This document shows, piece after piece, positions 56,756 through 64,000 of a DNA stretch of 64,000 nt; positions within the stretch are counted from its first letter, which is position 1; every line of letters starts with the position of its first letter. The translations under genes and the position numbers were made by a program. The notes under the pieces were generated by a model that made no database searches, had not been told where the DNA came from, and saw only the letters and a list, made by a program, of their open reading frames with translations. The stretch is taken from contig NW_027305508.1 in NCBI RefSeq assembly GCF_039555335.1, positions 620,001 to 684,000 of the forward strand. The letters are read 5' to 3'. This stretch comes from Amphiura filiformis (lineage: Eukaryota; Echinodermata; Ophiuroidea; Amphilepidida; Amphiuridae).

Positions 56756-58015
56756 ATGCCATGCATGCAATAACAAACAACATAAAAACTAATAGTGATA
56801 ATCCAAGTTAGGATGTGCATCACAACATGCTACTGTAGTCAAATATCACTGATCAAGTGACATCCTCAATATATTGCAGCTACTATCATTTCAAAATACT
56901 TAGATGAAGATGGAACAAACTCAAAATGAACAACACTAATAAATGCCATGCAAAAACAAACAAAATACACTTTGTACATACACCACTGAATAAAATATGA
57001 TGTGCGGCATCACATGCTACTTTCAATATCAATGATCAAGTGCTCTGGTCAGTTAAGGGCTGGGGTATGAACGCGTTTGGACAGTATTTATTTTGGGACA
57101 TTAGAGCACATCAGACATATCGAATTGCATTCTGAATACGAAGAATGTCCTTCTGATATCAAATAATTTTGATTTTTGAAATTACATAATTTAATACACA
57201 TTTTATGGCAAATCATTAAAATTGATATTTTGATATTTAACAGTACTTGAAGTAAACTTTATTAATCTGATGATTTATACTTAAAGTATATGTAGGTGGG
57301 ATGAAAAGCCGACGATCAATTGAAAATTTTGACCTTTCGTATTGAATATATATGGATTTTTTTACCAAAAACACCCAAAAAAATTAGGTCTTTTTGGGAA
57401 AAAAATCCATATCTTCAATATGAAAGGTCAAAATTTTCAATTGACCGTCGGCTTTTCCTCCCAGCTACATACACTTTAAGAATATATCATTAGATTTATA
57501 TAATTTACTTGAGGACTGTTATATCAAAATTTGAAAAATATCAAATTTTTATAATTTGTCATAAAATTTGTATTATATTGTGATTTTCAAAAATGAAAAT
57601 TATTTGATATCAGAAAGACATGCTTCAGTATTCAGAATGCAATTCGATAGGTCTGAGGTGCTCTCATGTCCCAAAAAAATACTGTCGAAACGCATAATAA
57701 ACGTTCATTCTAGATCCCTTAATGCAATACTTTAAATAATTTTAGCATTCTTTGATGAAAAAAAACCTTCCAAACTGGTAAAAATGCCATGCAAAAACAA
57801 ATAAATAATACAACAAAATAAGAATAAAATTCAGGATGTGCAGCACATGCTAATCAAGTATCACGGATCACGTACATGCTCTCCTCAATTATTGCAACTT
57901 TTATAATTACTACCAAAAACGGCAAACAATAATGCCATGCAAAACCAAACAAATAACACAATGATAATAATAACATTCAAGATGTGTAGCACAATATGTG
58001 CTAATCATTGGCTTC
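56756..58015. repeat. Four-copy 150-180 bp local repeat, split by a MITE
   Basis: Units starting AATGCCATGCAAAAACAAA and containing GATGTGCAGCACATGCTA and ATCACTGATCAAGTG begin at about 56756, 56940, 57785 and 57931. The fold-back element 57057-57718 lies between units two and three and was inserted later. Non-coding, upstream of the helix-hairpin-helix gene. Confidence 0.65.
57057..57718. mobile_element. TTAA-flanked fold-back MITE
   Basis: TTAA lies on both sides (57053-57056 and 57719-57722). Both arms carry TATCGAATTGCATTCTGAAT, TGATATCAAATAATTTT and TTGAAAATTTTGACCTTTC in inverted order; the centre is a short A/T hairpin near 57385. Termini are less well matched than the inner arms. TTAA targeting suggests a piggyBac-like origin, but the ends are not typical of that group. 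Confidence 0.7.
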
Positions 58016-58601
58016 TGGTAATGGGTAGTATTCACTTGTATGACCCTTACAGGATTTTTCTTCTTTTCACACGGTTAGTTTAATAAACCTTGCTGTGAAC
58101 TGTAGATGCACACACACATTCAACATCTTTCCCCCTTCAACTTAATAACTACATTCCACAATTATAATTAGTCCTTCCTGCCTAGGCGCGCAAACAAAGT
58201 GCGCAAAAGCCACTGATTGCATAATGTAACCATTAATCCAGCCATAAAATAAGAACATATCAAGTTTATGTGTTTGTAAACACCGGCAAACAAGGTCAAA
58301 CACATGAGAAATCTGTGTAACAGTGGACACACATGAACCATGGACATCCACTGTTCTTAGATTACATGAAGATCTAAAACAGCATAAGAAAGCCTTATAG
58401 CCATCGAACGCATGGCAATTCTGTACTCAGATAGTGAAAACATAACCATGTCCACGGTTAGGCGAGAAAATCAAATGTGTGCCAACAGTTGGGTTGGAAA
58501 AAATCAATCATGGAGGGGCATGACATCCTTAGTTGCCCATGACATCCTTAGTTGCCGGTGTTTACAAATAGATATACATGCATCCAAAATGTGATAATTA
58601 C

Positions 58602-61600
58602 CTTTTCACATATGCCGCCTTTTAAAAGGCCCGAAATAAGACTTTGCACTTTCCTCCGGTCGGACAACCTTGCTTGAAGTAACATAGCATAAATCATGGC
58701 GATGCGTGGCAGAACACTCTCCACAGCAGCTGCATCATACCACTCATGAGGAGGCAGCATAATGCTGATCATTAAGTTGACCAGCAAAGGACACAGCTTC
58801 AAAATTTCCCAGCAGACATCTGTCCAGTTCGATGAACTTAAATGTTCCATTGTTTTTGTCAAGACTGAATGTGGAGTTCGACCTTTTGGCTGTTTCTCAG
58901 CGCATGTCTTCATGATACTGGCACCGATTTCTGGCAGAAATTTGTAACCCAAGTCTCCGACAATAAGCTCGGTAATATTCTTGGTAGAGCCTTCCTTCAC
59001 ACAAATGATTAACTTTGAGCGCTCTTTTTCAGTAAGACCACTAGGCTCTGGAGTCGAAGCGTGAATGATTAGGGAGACGGGATCTGTAGGAGGTGGTGTT
59101 GAGCTCTCTTCAACTAGTAGAGGCTTAGGTTGCAGCGGGCGTGGCTTGATACAATGCAGCAGCTTTTGTCTGACGGGAGCTCTCTTTTGTTTCTTTTTTG
59201 GATTTGCTGCAACTTGAATAGTAAACATTGCTTGTGGAAGTTGTGAAGGAATTAACACATTTGAAGCAGGTTTGGTGAACATTGAGGGCGGTGTTTTTGA
59301 CGTCAGTACCACATTTGACGCAGGTTTGGTAATCATAGTGGGTGGTGTTTTTGATGTCACTACCACATTTGAAGCAGGTTTGGTGAACATTGAGGGCGGT
59401 GTTTTTGATGTCACTACCAGATTTGACGCAGGTTTGGTAAACATAGTGGGCGGTGTTTTTGATGCTAAAACCAGCTGCTGCCGATCTGTTGCAGAGGACG
59501 GCATCTTTTCTGCAGGCTTGGGTTGTATTGGACGCGGTTTGATACTAATCGGCTTCTTTGGAGTGGCGGCACTGGCCGATTGACTTGGGATGGCTCCAAC
59601 CGTACGTGTATCTGGTTGTGAATTAATTACTACATTTGAAGCAGGCTGGATAACTACAGAGGGCTGTGTTGTTACTACCGCCTGCTTGGGATCTGTAGCA
59701 GACGACGGTTTCTTTTCTGCAGTCTTAGGTTGTATTGAGCAATCCTTGGGACTAGACAGTTGTTTTTGAGTGACCGGTAACTCTGGGATAGCCTCTGCTT
59801 TTAGATCTGCTGAGCTGTGACTCTTACTTACACCTGCTTGCGAACTACTTATTGCATTAGAGGCAGATTGGATAGCCATAGCAGGTGGTGATTTTGATGC
59901 TACTTCCACCTGCTGAAGATCTGTAGCAGAAGATGGTCTCTTTTCTGCAGGCTTGGGTTGTATTGAATGTTGCTCGGCACAAAACTGTTGTTTTGGAGTG
60001 GCTGGTTGATCTGAGATGGCCTCTGATTTTGGATCTGCTGAACTGTGAATCGCATGTGCACCTGCTTGCGAACTAATTACCGAGCTAAGTATTGAACCAA
60101 TTATCGAATCAGAGGCAGGTTGCATAACCACAGTGGGTGGTGTTTTTGATGTTACCGGTACTACCACTTGCTTGGGTTCTATATTAGAGGACAGTCTCTC
60201 TTCTACACCCTTAATTATAGCATTAGAGGCAGATTGGATGACCATAGTGGGCCATGTTTCAGATGTTGCCACCCCTGCTTAGGATCTGTAGCAGAGGATG
60301 TTTTCTTTTCTGCAGCCTTAGGTTGTATCGAGCATTGCTTCAAAGACAGTTGTTTTTGATTGGCTGATTGATCTGGGATGGCCTCAGTTTTTGGATTGGT
60401 TGAACTGGGAATCGAAAGTGTATCTGGTTGCGAACTAATTATCGAATTAGACGGTGGACTTTTGGATGTTGCTTCCAGCTGCTGGGGATCTGTAGCAGAG
60501 GACTGAATCTGTTCTTTATCAGACTTTGGTTGTAGTGAGAGTTGCTTGACAACATGCAGTAGGTTTTGAGACTTCTTTTGTTTGTCAATCTTTTTGGATC
60601 TTGCAATTGGTGTCAACTTTGCTTGTGATGAAATGACCACATTTGAAGCAGGTTGGGGGTCTGCGGCTGAGGATGGTCTATTCTCTGCAGGCTTAGGTTG
60701 TATTAAGCGTTGCATGGAATTGAACAGTTGCCCTAAGGGGACTGCAGGTTGACCTGGAATGGCCTTCATTTTTGGATCTGATGGACTTTGGATCATTGGC
60801 TGAGAACCAAGTACCAAATTAGAAGCATGTTGGATAACCATAGTGGGTGGACTTTTTGTCGTTGTTACCAGCTGATGCCGATATGTAGCAGAGGATGGCG
60901 TCTCTTCCTCAGATTTAAGTTGCAGTGAGCGTTGTTTGACCAGATGCTTTTGACCCTTCTTTTGTTTGCCCTGCTTTTCTGGATCTGTTGGAGCAATTGC
61001 AGTAAACTTAGGCTGTATTGAGTGTTGATTGACGCTAAACAGTTGCAGTGGAACGGCTTGTTGATTTGAGATGGCCTGTGGATCTGCTGGAATTTGAATC
61101 ATAGGTGTATTTGGCTGTGAACTAATTACTAAATTTGAAGCAGATTGGATAACCATAGTGGGTGGTCTTTGTGATGTTATTACCATCTGCTGGGGATCTG
61201 CAGTGGAGGATGGCATCTGTTTCTTTGGATTTCTCTTTCGTTTGACTTTCATTTTTGGATCTGCTGCATTTATAGCAAACATTGCTTGGGATGGAATTAC
61301 CACATTCGAAGCAGGTTGGATAATCATAGTGGGTGGTGTTTGTGATGTAACTACCAGTTGCTGGGGATCTGTAGCAGAGGACAGTTTCTTTTCTGCAGGT
61401 TTGGGTTGTAGTGAGCCCTGATTGACACTTATCAGTTGCATTGGAATGGCCTGTTGGTTTGGGATTTGAATCATAGACATATTTGGCTGTGAACTAATTA
61501 CCAAATTTGAACTAGGTTGGTTAAAAATGCTCGAAGGCGTTCCTGATGTTGCAACAATCTGCTGGGGATCTGTTGTCATTTTTTGCTTCAATTTCAAGTT

Positions 61601-62632
61601 TTGTACGACATTAGACAGTTGCTTTGAAGCGCCCTCTTGAACTTGGATGATACCAGTTCTTGTATCTGCTGGAATTTGAACAGCATTTGCGTGTGTAGAA
61701 CTGGGCAAAACAGAGAGTTGTATCAGTGCCTGCTGATTTGGCCTGTTTTTGGTGTGTGCTCTCATACATTTGTCTCTGAATGAGGTAGCTAGCCTGTGCA
61801 ACCGTACGACGTGTGAAAAACATGCCAAACACACAGTGCCCTTATGTGGAGCTACTTTGATTCCCCCATATGTTAATAGAAGTTTTGGTAAGTCGACTGT
61901 ATCTTTCCGTTTTGTTCCCCAGACTTTTGATGCTTTTGATCTGTCATATTTGCCACAACAAGCCACACACCTGCCTTCCTGTACTGTGACACTCACTGGG
62001 GTGTTAACAGGGGTGTCAACAGAGGCACCAACAGAGGTGTCACTATGCGATACTGTAGGCTGACTGTGTGAAGGAATTATTACATCAGAAGCAGTTTGGG
62101 TACCTATAGCGGCTGTCTCTCTTGATGTTGGCATATTTTGCTTGACATGTGACAGCTCCTTTGGGGTGTCCTGTTGTTCTTGGATGGATCCAGTTCTTAT
62201 ATTTCCTGGATTTGGAATAGTCTCTGCTTGTGTGGGAGGGGGCAAAACATAGAGCTGTGATGCTGCCAGCTGAATTGGTTCATTTTTGATGCAATTTCTC
62301 ATACATCTCTCCCTGAATGATGTAGCCAGTTTGTGTAACCGTACAACTTGTGAACGACACGTACAACACAGAGTGCCACTAGTAACTTGGATTCCCCCGT
62401 ATGTTAACAGAAGTTCTGGCAAGTTTGGTGAATCTTTCTTTTTAATTTTTTGATAATATCCGACTTTTGTTGCACGTTGCTGGTCATATTCTCCATCACC
62501 ACATGCCACACATGTGCCTTCCTGTGCTACATGTATGACATTCACTGGGATGCCACTAGGGGTGCCAGAAGGGGTGCCAACAAGGGTGCCAGTATGGCCA
62601 CCAACAGGCGATACTGTAGGCTGGCCTTCCAT
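58602..62632 (-). CDS. Large Cys-module and Ser/Pro/Gln-repeat protein, one frame break
   Basis: The minus-strand frame from the ATG at 62632 (one base after an acceptor, TTTCAG) runs to about 60273. It continues one frame over from there to a donor (AAG/GTAATT) at 58602, or to a stop at 58548 if not spliced: about 1344 codons. Residues 41-110 and 222-290 are two related Cys modules (C-x2-C, then LLLTYGGI, C-x2-C, then VVRLHKLATSFR.RC), resembling a zinc-binding ZAD-type finger, though I do not know this exact family. Residues about 330-1170 are degenerate repeats of about 50 aa (IQPKPAEK.PSSATDPQQ, TPPTMVIQPASN). The last ~150 residues (LTEKERSKLIICVKEG..; WTDVCWEILKLCP..) look helical and globular. 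A nuclear scaffold or DNA-binding role is only inference. The two frames meet at a G run (60273-60285), consistent with one missing base. Confidence 0.7.
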
Positions 62633-63648
62633 TCTGAAATCACAAATTCAATACACAGGATTAGGAAAATATTAAAATGGGATATCACCAAGCAAATTTG
62701 ATAAATCGGAAGCTGGAAATATTAGATTTTTTGTGTTACATTGTGAAGACTACCAATTTGCAGAAACTTTCAATAAAAAATCATGGATGAACTTTATCAT
62801 AGTATTGCCTGAACCAGGATTTGTAATAAAGGGGGATTTTCCCCTACCCCCTACACACACAATGTTTATATGTATTATTTATAAAACAGCCTCCATGAAA
62901 AAAAAAGTGTCAATAGCAAAATACATGTAAACACAACAGGGTGTTTACATTTTAAGTTTCATAGAATATATGTTCAGCCAACCAAGTTGCCATAATTCAC
63001 TTAAAGGCCAATATTGGAATGTCATCTTTCCCTGGGTAAGATCTGACACCAGGCCAGCCCATGGCCAGAGGGTAACATGAGTAGGTTTGTTTCACCTTGA
63101 AGGCAAGGATAGTCTTGCAAATATGGGCCAACTTTCCCCTAGACCATCTAATATGCCATGAATTAGTTGGAATACAACTGGTATCAGTTTATACTCCTAT
63201 TTCCACATCTGTTAATTTTATATGGGCCTACAAAGGTAGATGTCAATGCCTGGGGTGGGTTTTCAACTTTGGTTTGGGTGGGAATGTGCAGCTGGGACTC
63301 CGAAAAACAACCCGACTTTAACCAAATTTGATGAACAAGAGCACCAATGGCGCTGTGGCTCTGCGCTTTTTGGTGACAGTGAAAGTAATTGTTCTTGGAG
63401 TCAATTGTGCAATGTGACAGATCACATTCAATGGGTACATCTGGTTGGTTAGTAGCTCTCTCATTTGCAGAGCATACAAGAATACATTAATCAATTTAGG
63501 GAATTACTATTTAGCGACATGAATCGAATCTGGTGGAATTGGATAGAAATGTGTCCAAATGGACCGAAACTGATCAAAATGTATCAAAATACATAAGCCA
63601 ATGTCAAGAATAGTGTTGTCTGAATAAGGTTTTGGCTATAATTAATTA
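62633..63648. other. 5' flank of the Cys-module gene
   Basis: Should contain the intron upstream of the large exon and perhaps the first exon and promoter of the minus-strand gene. I cannot identify a donor or promoter with confidence. No transposon end is visible. A plus-strand frame near 63240-63450 has no family resemblance. Confidence 0.4.
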
Positions 63649-64000
63649 GTGACTGTACCCACCAAGTTTAATTCCTATACGACAGTTTATACTAATTTGA
63701 TCTCAGTTGACCCCAGGTGACCCTGAAATGGCCTTCCAAAACTTTGCTCTAAATAGTGACTGTACCCACCAGGTTTCATGCCTATCCAACAGTTTTTACT
63801 CATTTGACCTCAGATAACCCCTGGTGACCCCAAAATGACCTTCCAAAAATGTGACTGCAAATGTTGACTGCATCCACCAAGTTTCATGCCCGTCCAAATG
63901 TTTTTACTAATTTGACCTCAGATGACCCCTGGTGACCCGAAATGACCTTCCACAAATTTGACTCCAAATGTTGACTGTACTCACAGTTTCACACCCATAT
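63649..64000. repeat. 107-bp tandem repeat, at least 3.3 copies, running off the right edge
   Basis: Units begin at about 63649, 63756, 63864 and 63971. Each has TTGACTGTACCCACCAAGTT, TCATGCC.ATCCAACAG, TTTTTACTAATTTGACCTCA, GATGACCCCTGGTGACCCC and AATGACCTTCCAAAA. Divergence between units is modest. Non-coding minisatellite. Confidence 0.85.

Noticed and set aside
59272-59583. Plus-strand frames with VNIEGGVFDV-type repeats
   Set aside because: Antisense of the Ser/Pro/Gln repeat protein; repeats appear on both strands because the DNA is repetitive.

Overview
The window is animal nuclear DNA: AT-rich, with GT-AG introns, long introns full of small DNA transposons, and no bacterial features. 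The set of elements (Penelope-like element, LINE tails, many TA-, TTAA- and 8-bp-TSD fold-back elements) and the form of the conserved proteins suggest a marine invertebrate deuterostome, most likely an echinoderm or hemichordate. That placement is inference and I cannot fix the species.

Layout. (1) At 1-938, minus strand, is the 5' part of a secreted or membrane leucine-rich-repeat protein gene that runs off the left edge; its 5' UTR exon is 939-1002. (2) About 1.0-9.6 kb is intergenic: a broken Penelope-like element with a hammerhead-like motif at its end, two LINE 3' ends, an 11-unit 41-bp tandem repeat and a TA-flanked MITE just upstream of the next gene. (3) At 9619-43036, plus strand, is a complete 15-exon gene for translation initiation factor eIF3 subunit d (552 codons). 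All exon joins were worked out by eye and keep frame. (4) At 43.0-51.1 kb are the eIF3d 3' flank and a repeat-rich tail-to-tail spacer, including the second copy of a 2.2-kb fold-back element. (5) At 51132-56052, minus strand, is a complete 6-exon gene (243 codons) for a conserved helix-hairpin-helix protein that I recognise as a family but cannot name. (6) At 58602-62632, minus strand, is a very large exon for a Cys-module/Ser-Pro-Gln-repeat protein, broken by one apparent single-base frameshift. It splices in phase into the gene below it. (7) At the right edge is a 107-bp tandem repeat.

The most interesting system is hidden in the eIF3d introns: ten box C/D snoRNA copies spread over eight introns. 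Each has a C box, a D box and a closing terminal stem with compensatory changes. Eight copies carry the guide AGTTATCCCTGT next to an internal CTGA. It is complementary to the 28S rRNA peptidyl-transferase-centre sequence ACAGGGATAACT, and the +5 rule points to the G methylated by the snR38/SNORD1 family. The other two have lost this guide and look like paralogues with a new specificity. The host gene therefore makes a translation factor and, from its introns, a multi-copy set of ribosome-modification guides.

Most remaining intron sequence is nested or palindromic transposon debris. Examples are a non-autonomous LTR element with a tRNA-Leu primer site nested inside an 8-bp-TSD element, a Tc1-type deletion derivative, and a 2.3-kb TA element carrying a repeated 16-bp motif.
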